Of a DNA stretch of 64,000 bases, positions 48,077 through 59,974 are shown piece after piece. A program made the position numbers and the translations under genes. The notes beneath the pieces were generated by a model that was not told the origin of the DNA, did no database searches, and saw only the letters and a list, made by a program, of their open reading frames with translations. The stretch comes from Theristus sp. LFF4_11 (taxonomy: Eukaryota; Nematoda; Chromadorea; Monhysterida; Xyalidae): contig JASANC010001731.1 in the NCBI GenBank assembly GCA_030248135.1, forward strand, positions 1 through 64,000, in the 5' to 3' direction. The stretch's first letter is position 1. Each line of letters opens with the position of its first letter.

Positions 48077-51000
48077 TGGACATTTTTGTGCGGATGCAAA
48101 TGCAGATCTGTTCGTGCAGACATCGATGCAGATGCAGGAAAATTTTAAAAAACAAAAAACGCGGGTGCGGTGAACTGTTCTATACATTTGTTTTTTTTTT
48201 ACTTCCGAAATTTTATCTACATCTGCATCTGCACAAGATCCTGCTCTGCATTTGAATCTGCATCAACATTACTTGCATCTTTTTCTCTGGCGTGAAAAAG
48301 AACAAAACAAGTAAATACAGGCAGTGCTATGTTAGTGATCTAATTTCGCTGTTCAAGCAAATGACGACTTTTTTAGTCGTGGCAATAAAATTTTACAAAA
48401 ACAATTGATATGCAGAAGCTGCCGAAAAGGTCGGCGAAACGCACGTATGTGCCGAAGGAAAGTGAAATGTGAGTCCATTTCGAAAACAAAGTGGCTGCGT
48501 GGAAATGCGAAGCAGCAAACAACGCTCATTTTATGAAAACAACGAAAAAACAAACACACTGAAAAACAGAATGCACGCCAAAAACGCCATCAGGTTTGTC
48601 AATAATCATAAAAAGTTGTCGCAAAAACCGTTTTTTCGAGGCCAATAAAGCCCAAATTTTCAGCAAGCCCACGAACGTTGGTTTGGTTACCAGATCTCAC
48701 CCACGTGTTCTTCGGGTGTGGGTGTGGGTTTTGTTACATACAGCCAGCCAGCACCATATACAAGCGAAAAGTGAGCAAAATGTATGGCGAATATAAAGCG
48801 AGTACAAGACATATTGACAAGCTATAAAATTTTCCCGCTGCCACACGTTGAGCAGCAGCGCAGCGCCAATTGGCCTAACACAGAGCAATAAGTGAACCGC
48901 AAAAATCTGTGCCGTGCAAAAACGCCAAAAATATTTGTCGCTGTGCCCGCAGTGCGCGACGCGTACCGTGGCGTTCGCTCATTGGCCAGTACAGGGTGTG
49001 GCGAACGTGTTCGTCATCGTTTGAACAGCTTCACGCGTGAACACCTCGAGCACTTTTGGTTAGACCCTGCATAAAACAGCTCAGTGAAATGTGTACGCAC
49101 ACAGACGTGCTGACTCAAACAGCTGCTCAGTCTCAGTGTTTGCAGTTTTTCGCTTATTTTCGCTCGTTTCTGTGCACACAAAGGTGAGTGCGTTATGGAA
49201 ATGGAACACAAAGTGTTCTACGCTCCAGGGGGTGTATCACGCGAAATTGGTAGTTTTTCTGGCTAAATTATAGGGTTTCTTCGTGTTCGTTGCCTTTTTC
49301 TGTACTTGCATTGGACGACAACAATGCGCTCATCAACAAGTTTCAGTGGCTCGGCTTGCGAAAAGTACCAAAGCAAGGCAGACGGTAATTTTCTCTGGCT
49401 GAGTGCAAAGTTTGCCATTGGCTTCTCACATGGCTATTTTTAATTTTAAGCAGCATGCATCTAAAAAATGCAGAAATACCAGCGAGTATTGTGAAAGACG
49501 CTGACACTGTAAGGTTCTGCTCAATCTGGTTCTAAATCGTAAAAACTCATCATGGACACTCAATAACATAAAACATACATAAACACGCTGAACGCATTGC
49601 TACTAATTTTGCTGCTAAGGTTGCTACAAGATCAATTGCAAAACGCAAGCACATTTGCTGCTGAAGTTGCTTTCTTGGCAATTACAGCACCAACCCAGCA
49701 TGTACCTGTTTTCTGCAAGATATGAAACTTATAACCAATTTTTGATGAAAACGGTTCACGCGTGCTTCTCCGCTGTGCTGTGTTTTTTGCGTTGTAAAAA
49801 ATAGCCAAGAACAAGAAAACGGAACAAAATCGCTGACTGGAAAAAGACGCTCATGCTTCTGCAAATGTGCAGAATGAATGTTTATATTTATGGAGGCTAT
49901 GATTTTGCGGGAGTGAGTACAATTGTAAGTATTGTAGCATTGCTGAGCACGGAAACGATCAAGGGAGAAAACGGCTTAATGCCATTTTCCATACGGCTAG
50001 CAGATTTTCCGTTTTTTTATTCCGGTTCCGAAACGTATGCTCTATCGATTTTCAGAAGCATATACATATTTCTGCAATTTTTGTTCCGTGTACGAGCAAG
50101 ATTCAGAGATCAAGCTTTTGACACTGCTCAAATAAAAGCTTCAAATCTAGAGCATCAATTTATTACAGCTGCTAGCTGTAGTTTTTTTATTTTTATTTTT
50201 AATTTTTATTTGTAGGTCTCCTCCCTCACCAGAACCAGAAGCACGAACGTACCAAACTCCGGCGGACTGGCGTATGAGTGAATGAAAGCTGAGCGTTCCG
50301 TGAATATTATTGGACCAAATAGACCATAGAGAGGTGCATAAAGACCAAATCGTGATATAAACGACCACAAAAGGTTTAATTGATAAAACTTGAGTTCATA
50401 TTGAAAGTGGCACAGGCACAACAGGCTTTAAAAATAGTCTCTGAGACGACCAGCACCAAGGCGATGCTTTCAGTTGAATTTGGTTGATTGCAAAAAATAT
50501 CTATAATCGAACGCCATAGACAACTATTAAGATCAGAAATTCAGTGCGGCGTTGAAGGCGTTCCAGCATACTGAAATTAGCCAGAGAAGGAGCCTTAATC
50601 GTCACTTCCACAAAGCAATAAAGCCCAAGAAAAGGGAGAAAAAGCACTCATGGACGATTTCAAACTGGCCAAAGACGGTTTTAATCACGGTGATGTGCTT
50701 TAACGCCAACATGACAGTAGTCTATTTGCCTTGTTATCTTCAGACGCCCTAACGTAAGAGATTCGAGAAAAAGCTTCAATTATCGAAAAAGCGGCCACAT
50801 GAAAATGCGACAAATCAACAACACTGGAGAGGAGTCAACCATATCACCAACATGTCCACGCTCGTGAGACGGAGAAATTCAAATCCGCTTTTCACAGTAG
50901 TGCGGTATTTTATATATAATCCATGGGTTTATCATACTATGAAGTCGGAGCAGATACAATCTGCAGTAATATGCGCATATGTGCCGATGCTGCGCCATAC

Positions 51001-51440
51001 ATATAATCTTGGATTACATATCAAATGCACGAACTGAATGATGGTGTGGTTGGTTGGTTCGTTCGTTCGTTGTTTCTTGAAGCGCGAAAAGACACGACTA
51101 ATACGTATATTGGTGCCGTATTGGATTGGTATGACGTCACCAAGTGACTATATGTACGCCATATGTCTGTCGCAGTGAGTAATTTGGAGGGACACCACGT
51201 TTGGTCAATATATTTTTGAAAACTTTATAAATCGCTGGTGTGGCAACCGCCACACATAACCAGCGGGTACAAATGATGGCGCTACGTGCGCCGCAGAAAG
51301 TTCGGTTTTCGACGCGAATAAAACACCAGCCAACAACAAAAGATTGATGTTGTCTCGTGTCGACTTTGAATTTGTCTTGACGCGCTGTCCTTTCGCTCTT
51401 TGTCTCACTCAATGAGAAACGGATTCCATGTTGTTCCATA

Positions 51441-51592
51441 CAGTCGAACTCCAAATTGTAGGGAATCAGCTGATTGGTTGGTGGTCACGTGATACATGCT
51501 TTCTGTGCAGGCATTGCTGTGGTGACGGGGTCTGGCCTGCACAGAAAGCATGCATCGTGATCACCAAACAATCAACTGATACGGTGATATGA
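51441..51592. mobile_element. TACAGTCGAA MITE, right end missing
   Basis: It begins with TA then CAGTCGAACTC, with inverted arms CAGCTGATTGGTTGGTGGTC and GATCACCAAACAATCAACTG. The adjacent left flank (GAGTGAGACAAAGA-type sequence, inverted) also resembles sequence right of the copy at 55484-55669, so a larger unit may have been mobilised. The distal right end is lost. Confidence 0.65.
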
Positions 51593-52979
51593 TACACATA
51601 AACTCAATTTTTGGAAACAAAAAACTAAGGAACAAAGTTTTTTCTTTAAACTTTGATTTGAAAAAAAAAAGCTGAATAGAAATTGGAATCTGCTGAAACT
51701 TCATTTGAACTGGCGTAAGCAAATGAGCTTTTCTCAAAGATAGAACGGCCTTTCCACAAAAAACAAAAGTTGCAATTGAAAAGTAAAAGAGCGGCGAGAG
51801 AAATTACAAATGTAACAGGCAATTTTGTAAGCAAATATGAATTGTTCGAAAACAATGAGCGTACAAAAAACAAAGGCCAATAAATCATCGAAACTGGCTG
51901 CAGTAAACAAACAAAATTGAAGAAAAAAAACTGGAAACCGAAGATTCTTTTGAACCTGTGCGTTGCAACTGAAATTTTTTTTCGAGAGACTGTTTTTGAT
52001 ACATTGTATGTACTGTAAAACTTGAATATTATTCAATTGGAAAATTGAAGAATATTGTTGAGTCAGGTCATAAAATGCCATTAAGAAAAAACACTGTTAC
52101 AAACGAACGCCCCGCTGCAACTAATTTGTCACAATGTAAACAAAAAAAGGCAAACACAAGAGTGACTTTTTTCATTTTTTCAATCAACAACGCACCGTTA
52201 TTGCTCTTGAAATATGAAACTTCATTATTACCCCTCCTTCAATTCTTGTTGACGCGTTCACAGCCTCAATTGATCTCATATGAAAAAGCTTAGAAAAACC
52301 GCAACCCGAAAATTCATACAAAACTGGACAAATATGTTATTTCTATAGCGTCACCACAACAAAAGCTGCGCACCGCAATCATAAAGGCACCCTAAAGAAT
52401 CCGGATCGCACAGACTTTTCAAAAAATAAAAATAAAAAAACTGCAAATGGCGTCTTGTTTTTTTATTTTGAAAGGGCGAGAAAAAAAAACACGCGCTCGC
52501 TGAAGAACATTTGAACTTTAGCTATTCTCCCATTCAATCAAAACACTCTTTCAAAATATTTTTCTCAAAAAAACCACACGATTTTCACGTCCCACAGTGA
52601 GTCTATGGTTCCGCTGCTTTCTGCTGCAAAAACAAATCCCATTTGCTGGCCGGCCAGTGCACAAAAATTGCGTGCTCTAAAACCCAGGAAATTGCAACAA
52701 CAATGAAAACAAAACAGCATTAGTATTCCAACCATCGTTCAACCAGAAGCATATCCTGTGCCAGGTTTGCCAAGTTCAAAACTCCATATCAAACAGGAAA
52801 AACCTTTCGTATCAAAGCGGTTCAAGAAAGAAAGTAACAGCACACACGTCTGAACCAGATCAATCCGAAAAAAAGAGTTTCCGGCATCAATCTAAACGGG
52901 GAGGATATCAACCGGCGGGTTCGGCGTCCGAGTCCCTAATAGCCGCTGCCATCGTCGCTAAGGGAGGGGTGATATTCAC

Positions 52980-53045
52980 AGTCTGTTTAGTTTAACTTAG
53001 TTTAGTTTAGTTTGGTTTAGTTTAGTGTAGTTTAGCTTCATAAAA
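52980..53045. repeat. TTTAG microsatellite with GC-rich upstream block
   Basis: A run of TTTAG-type pentamers (TTAGTTTAGTTTAGTTTGG) follows a GC-rich block at about 52895-52970. That arrangement is common at the 3' end of non-LTR retrotransposons, but no reverse-transcriptase frame is present, so that identity is only a possibility. Confidence 0.5.
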
Positions 53046-53119
53046 GTTCAGAAGTGTAGTTTTAGTGGCCAGGACATCGGCCAATGGGCCTCGGGACGCT
53101 CACTATTTTAATACAAGTA

Positions 53120-53356
53120 TGACCTATTTTTTCAAACATGTCCCACTGAAATGACGTCATGTGCCGCCAAACATGCGCTTGTCGTTCACAGCAAACCAGA
53201 CTTTCCGTTTAGCCAATTTCTTACCGTAAACAAATGGTGAATGTCGAATCACTCACATCAAACTGACATTTTAGTGCCTGTACTTTGACAAACGTGCGTT
53301 TTTAAAGCAAATGACGTCATTTTACTCTGAACACGTTTGAATAAATCCACAATAAT
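53120..53356. mobile_element. MITE with paired TGACGTCA sites, copy 2
   Basis: Same orientation as the copy at 46714, with ends TTTTTTCAAACATGTCCCAC and ACACGTTTGAATAAA. Both palindromic ATGACGTCAT-type sites are retained except for small changes. Boundaries are approximate. Confidence 0.75.
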
Positions 53357-54771
53357 AATACACCGGAGTAACCCTGAATAACTGAGTTGGAATACGTTCC
53401 GGAGGTTCCGGAACCGCGGAGAGAAGGGAGCCGACGTTGGTGGCCGACTGTGCGGCCTCTGCCCGACGTGACATGTAACACATGAAACAGTGATGATGAC
53501 GCAGTTGATAATGAGAGAGAAACGCATTCAAGCGTCACACGCCGCGCGCAATACTTTTTTATTTGATATATGGCGATTTGTAAACTGTGCGTGCGTCAGA
53601 CTCACCAAATTGTGCATACTGCGCGCGTGGCATACATATTATTACTTGCGCTTGAACGAACAAGAGCGTTTTTCTTCATTTCTTTCAGTTTCAGCCTTTT
53701 GTGAACAGAAACAGTAAAGAGACATGTGAAAATTGTTTCGCCAATACGTCACTGTGATTGCGAATTGTGAATGTAACGAGTGTTTTGGGTAGCACGCAAG
53801 CACTAACATGTCGGCGTGTGGTCGTTGCTGGTTGAGAACAAAAAAAACTTTTGAGAGATTGAACGTTTTAGACGGTTGAACTTGGACATGTGGACATAAA
53901 AAGGCTGACGCTTTTTCTTGCCATAATGACAGCTCTGGATAAAATGGTTTAGTCTATGAGAGCAAAATAGTCAACCAAAGTTTTCTGTTGTCGTTTATGT
54001 TCTTAGACGGTCCAGTTACATACGTAAGTTACCGCAGTTTCATTATGTAGACTTTATAACGTTTCCAGTTGATTTTGAGAAAAAATTAATTGTTATTCGG
54101 CTGATCAACGAAAGCTTTGAGACAGATTTGAATTGAGACGGACTTTTTTCTGACAAAAGTGAAGCGACGCATTATGTGAAATGTATTTATATTTTTGTCC
54201 TTTTCACAGTCAAGCAACAAAAATACAGTTATGTAAATTATGCTACAGTTTTTTTAGTTTGTTACAAGGTTTTTGTTAGTCAACAAATTTTGTGTCATCT
54301 CTTCTCTGCCGCACCTGTTTGTCTAGACAGTTTCGGCTTGTCCAATACAACACAACAAATCAACCGGTGGTCAAAACTTATTAAAAACAAAATGGTCAGT
54401 TCAAAAATATAACAGGAACTATGCGGGAATTAGCTGAACAGAAAATGATAAAAAAGTCGGAAAAACTTTTTCTGAAACTTCAAGTGAAACCTTCACAATC
54501 ATTCCCTTTTTCGTGCAGACTACTCTGCTGATGGCCTGAATCAGAGCCGCTCATAACAAAGCTAAATATTTAATAAAAAAGTTATAAACAATAGAGACAT
54601 AAAGTTCCCCCGCGAAACAAGATACTCAACCCGAAAACGAAACACCAAACAACAGCACAACAAAGCAACGTCCATTTCGCGATGATACACAACAGTCCCG
54701 TTTCATGGTTGTGTTTCGCTGCATTAGCCATTTTTGCTTTCAATCAAAAATTCTGCTACTGACACAAAAAA

Positions 54772-56187
<1,416 letters not shown>

Positions 56188-56404
56188 AGAACATTTTGAA
56201 GTAAACATAGAGATATATTCCATCTTGAGTGCCGCCACAGTCTCATTTTGCATGTAGATTCGTTCGAACATGTCGGACGTGTCGAAATGACGTCATACGT
56301 TTTGTTTAAAAAAATGCTGGGCCGTCAGGCAAGTTCAAAAACGTCTTACCCCTCCGCGTCATAATAAAATGTTAACACAATTTCGTTCGGCATTTCACGT
56401 ATGT

Positions 56405-57067
56405 AACGTTTCCAGTGGATTTAAAAAAATTCAAATGTTCTGTTGATCAACAAAAGATTTTTTTGTTTTCACAGTCAACACTGCAATTTATTTTGTTGAA
56501 AGGATTTTGCTGGTCAACAATTTGTATCTCTTCTCTGCGGCACCTTTTTGTCTGGACAGTTTCGGCTTGTCCAATACGACACAACAAATTGAACCGGTGG
56601 CCAACAATAATATCACAAAAACATTCATGAAAATCAACAAGTTAAAAATCAATAAGATTAGTTAACAACAACAGAAACTATTCGGGAACCATCTGAACAG
56701 AATCTGATAAAAGATCAAAATTTTTTGAAATTTCAAGTGAAACCTTCACATTAGAATATCACGCATATCATTAGAATCATTCACTGTTCGTGCATACCAC
56801 TCCGCCTTTAATGGTCTGAATACCGTACGTAACTGCTCATAACAAGGCTAAAAGTTTAGTTAAAACAGTTATAAACAATAGATACATATAATGTAAATTA
56901 CCCCCGCGAAACAAGATACCAAGTACCAGACACGAAAAAAATCGAAAGCACAACAAACAAAGCAAACGGCGATTTCCTGATACAGGTTAGTCTTATTTTC
57001 AGGTTGTCTTTCGCGGCATACAAAACCATTTTCACTTTCAATCATAGATCCTGTTTTGAATTAAAAA
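56405..57067 (+). promoter_or_regulatory. Duplicated 5' flank of collagen 2
   Basis: The sequence from GTAACGTTTCCAGTGGATTT to the ATG is nearly identical to 59251-59974 upstream of collagen 3, and a diverged version lies at about 54060-54771 upstream of collagen 1. Conservation across all three units suggests that promoter elements and possibly a 5' UTR are included. No specific motif can be assigned. Confidence 0.5.
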
Positions 57068-58944
57068 ATGATCACTTTGAGTCAGAATGCGTGGATTGCA
57101 ACAATTGGAGTAGCCGTTTCGGTCGTAGCAGCCTTGGTTATCACCATTGCAATGACGGCTTCAAGTAAGAAATCAAAAAATGCCAAATGAAATGTGGGCA
57201 CAGTACCGTTCACATCAATAGATTTTATAAATGCTCACAAGACAAGATCAGAGTGGGAACTACATACCGTATTACCTCTAATAAACCCCCATGGGGGTTT
57301 ATTTCTTCAGCGACTTCTGAGGGTGGGGGTTTATTTTGGGGGGGGTTTATTTTGGGGGGGGGGGGTTTATTTGGAAACCATTTTTAGGGGTGGGCAAAAT
57401 GGCAAAAATACCTTCCATGGCAGGAAGGAAGTCGCAGAAACTTCTACTCTACATAGAAATTTCCTTTTACAACAGCCCTTTGCAATGAAATTACCATTAA
57501 CTCATCCATTTGGGGCCTTTGGTAGCACAATTTCATCATTTTCACTGCAACCAGCCACTTAATTCGCTGGGTATGTGTTTCAAACAGGTTTCCAATATTC
57601 CCCCATGGGGGATTATTTTTTTGGGGGGGGGATTATCTGGAAACTTGTCGAGGGGGTGGGGGGTTTATTTTTTTGGGGGGGGGGGGTGTTAATTTTGGGG
57701 GGGGGGGTTAATAGAGGTAATACGGTATCTGTTTTTCCCATTCACAACACATATAGGAACTATGGGAATCAATGTTTGAGCTCAAGTTAACCAGTAAAAT
57801 GTGCTAAACATCGCAAAATAATTTCATTTTCCTCCAAAATTACTTCGGTTTACGACAGAAAAATATAAAAGGCAAATTTTCAGGTTGCGATTGCCAGGCG
57901 GGACCTCCCGGGCCCCTTGGCCCCCCGGGCAACAATGGTACAAAGGGCGAAAAGGGTGAAGAAGGCTCGGCAGGTTTTGAAGGCATACCTGGTAGACCTG
58001 GAAGTTCTGGACAGAAAGGAGATCAGGGTGAATGAAAATGCTTGGTTGTGGTAGTTATTGCGATTGGTAATCAATAATCAGCATTGAAAAACACTGTTGT
58101 GCGCAAGCGTAATATCTTTTATTTTGGTCCCGCGTCGCAATGCGTGCATAGATGTGAAAGCAATCTCATGCACGACGCGGGAATTCAAAGGGATCCGAGT
58201 CCCCTAAATAAGGACGGGTCACTTAGGCTATTCTGAATTACCACATACCGATTGAAACTTGTTTTCTTCTACGTCCACAACCGCATTGAGTCCCAGGTCT
58301 TAAAGAAAAGATAATAGTATTTATTTTTCGCTTCCATCTTATCACACGGCAGTGTCCACAACGGTTTCGCGCAAAGAAGGTATTGTGGATTTATTCAAAC
58401 ATGTCCGGACTAAAATGACGTCATTTGCTTTAAAAACGCCCGTTTGTCAAAGTACAGGCACTAAAATTTCAGTTTGGTGTAACTGATTCGACATTCACCA
58501 TTTGTTTACGGGAAGAAATCGGCTAAACAAAAAGTCTGGTTTGCTGTGGACGGCAAGCGCATGTTTGGCGGCACATGACGTCATTTCAGTGGGACACGTT
58601 TAAAAAAATAGGTCATACCGTATAACGGTTCATCCAAAAGGCGGCGTAAAAACCGTGGTGTAAATAAAAAACACCATACGATTACCATGTGTAAAAAAAC
58701 CTTGATATTTTATAAAATGGTAAATGCTAAAAACATCATGTGCACATAAAACCACCACAATAATTCCTTTTTTTTAAATCACACGGAACAGCCTGTTTGT
58801 TTGAACATTGAATCAGTTTGAATTGAACCCGGTTTTCCAGGATTAAAAGGCGACCCAGGGCCCAAAGGGGACCGTGGCCTCCCTGGTCCGCCCGGCCCCT
58901 CAGCACCAGTAGACACAACGACCACAACCACCGATACGAACTGA
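57068..58944 (+). CDS. Short membrane-anchored collagen-like protein 2
   Basis: Three exons (57068-57164, 57884-58027, 58841-58944) join in frame to 114 aa. Residues 1-32 are a short N-terminus plus a hydrophobic membrane segment. A Cys pair (SCDC) precedes 21 uninterrupted Gly-X-Y triplets; exon 2 carries exactly 14 of them and exon 3 seven. The protein ends with a Thr-rich tail and TGA. Donors are GTAAGA and GTGAAT. The N-terminal segment differs from collagen 3 by no residue I can see, and exon 2 differs at a few X/Y positions ([12 protein letters not shown] versus [12 protein letters not shown]). Intron 1 contains a CCGTATTACC MITE shared with collagen 3; intron 2 contains a private MITE at 58112 and a TGACGTCA MITE. 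Probably extracellular matrix or cuticle-like, by inference only. Confidence 0.92.
57267..57725. mobile_element. CCGTATTACC MITE in collagen 2 intron 1
   Basis: It is TA-flanked (57265-57266, 57726-57727), with ends CCGTATTACCTCTAATAAAC and the inverse, and internal long G runs. The copy at 60174-60617 occupies the same position of collagen 3, so this insertion predates that gene duplication. Confidence 0.9.
58112..58314. mobile_element. WTATCTTTT MITE in collagen 2 intron 2
   Basis: The ends ATATCTTTTATTTTGG and the inverse of TTATCTTTTCTTTAAGACC are flanked by TA (58110-58111, 58315-58316). It is homologous to 2065-2278 in opposite orientation. The corresponding TA of collagen 3 intron 2 instead holds the unrelated MITE at 60976-61435. 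Confidence 0.8.
58381..58617. mobile_element. MITE with paired TGACGTCA sites, copy 3
   Basis: It is inverted relative to the copy at 46714 and nearly identical to 61500-61737 in the paralogous intron of collagen 3, so it predates the collagen 2/3 duplication. Confidence 0.75.
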
Positions 58945-58982
58945 AGAACATATTAATGTGAAAATATTTTATATTGTGTTTA

Positions 58983-59245
58983 CCGTAAAGTCTTGCATAT
59001 AAGGTCTCCTTATATAAATTTGAAAATCAAAAATTTCTGAAAAAAGTGGAATTTCGTGTGACAACCTTATAAGTGGGAGGAGGTCTTATAAACCAAACAT
59101 TAGGTATTCCGGGCCTTATAAACGGGGTAGGATTTTGACCAAGTCAAAATTTTGAATTTTTTGGCTTCCCGCCGTGTGACACTCCGCCCACTTTTAGGTG
59201 GGGGTCTTATAAGTGGGAGGGAACCTTATATGCGAGACTTTACGG
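58983..59245. mobile_element. TA-target MITE with CCGTAAAGTCT ends
   Basis: The ends CCGTAAAGTCTTGCATATAA and the inverse TTATATGCGAGACTTTACGG are flanked by TA (58981-58982, 59246-59247). The homologous position after collagen 3 (GTGTTTATCTATC near 62278) lacks it, giving an empty site. It is 263 bp and contains further inverted CTTATAAGTGGGAGG-type repeats. Confidence 0.85.
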
Positions 59246-59250
59246 TATAT

Positions 59251-59974
59251 GTAACGTTTCCAGTGGATTTAAAAAAAATTCAAATGTTCTGTTGATCAAC
59301 AAAAGATTTTTTCTTCTGACAGATAAAAGGTGAAGCGGCTTGACATACAAAAAATACTTGGCATTTTTTTCGTTTTCACAGTCAACACTGCAATTTATTT
59401 TGTTGAAAGGATTTTGCTGGTCAACAATTTGTATCTCTTCTCTGCGGCACCTTTTTGTCTGGACAGTTTCGGCTTGTCCAATACGGCACAACAAATTGAA
59501 CCGGTGGCCAACAATAATATCACAAAAACATTCATGAAAATCAACAAGTTAAAAATCAATAAGATTAGTAAACAACAACAGAAACTATTCGGGAACCATC
59601 TGAACAGAATCTGATAAAAGATCAAAATTTTTTGAAATTTCAAGTGAAACCTTCACATTAGAATATCACGCATATCATTAGAATCATTCACTGTTCGTGC
59701 ATACCACTCCGCCTTTAATGGTCTGAATCGTACGTAACTGCTCATAACAAGGCTAAAAGTTTAGTTAAAACAGTTATAAACAATAGATACATATTATGTA
59801 AATTACCCCCGCGAAACAAGATACCAAGTACCAGACACGAAAAAAATCGAAAGCACAACAAACAAAGCAAACGGCGATTTCCCGATACAGGTTACAGTCT
59901 TATTTTCAGGTTGTCTTTCGCGGCATACAAAACCATTTTCACTTTCAATCATAGATCCTGTTTTGAATTAAAAA
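59251..59974 (+). promoter_or_regulatory. Duplicated 5' flank of collagen 3
   Basis: It is nearly identical to 56405-57067, with one insertion of about 55 bp near 59312-59366 (GACAGATAAAAGGTGAAGCG) relative to it. It presumably contains the promoter and 5' UTR of collagen 3. Confidence 0.5.

Larger units (their letters stand above)
46178..54700. other. Gene-poor interval with scattered MITEs
   Basis: No open frame here shows a recognisable domain or a coherent exon series on either strand. The interval contains two TGACGTCA-type MITEs and two TACAGTCGAA-type MITEs listed separately. It also has a GC-rich stretch near 52890-52975 followed by a TTTAG microsatellite. The sequence upstream of 54772 from about 54060 is a diverged version of the collagen 5' flanks. 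Confidence 0.5.

Noticed and set aside
57187..57790. Glycine-rich plus-strand frames near the collagen genes
   Set aside because: They are translations of poly-G MITE sequence in an intron, not collagen.
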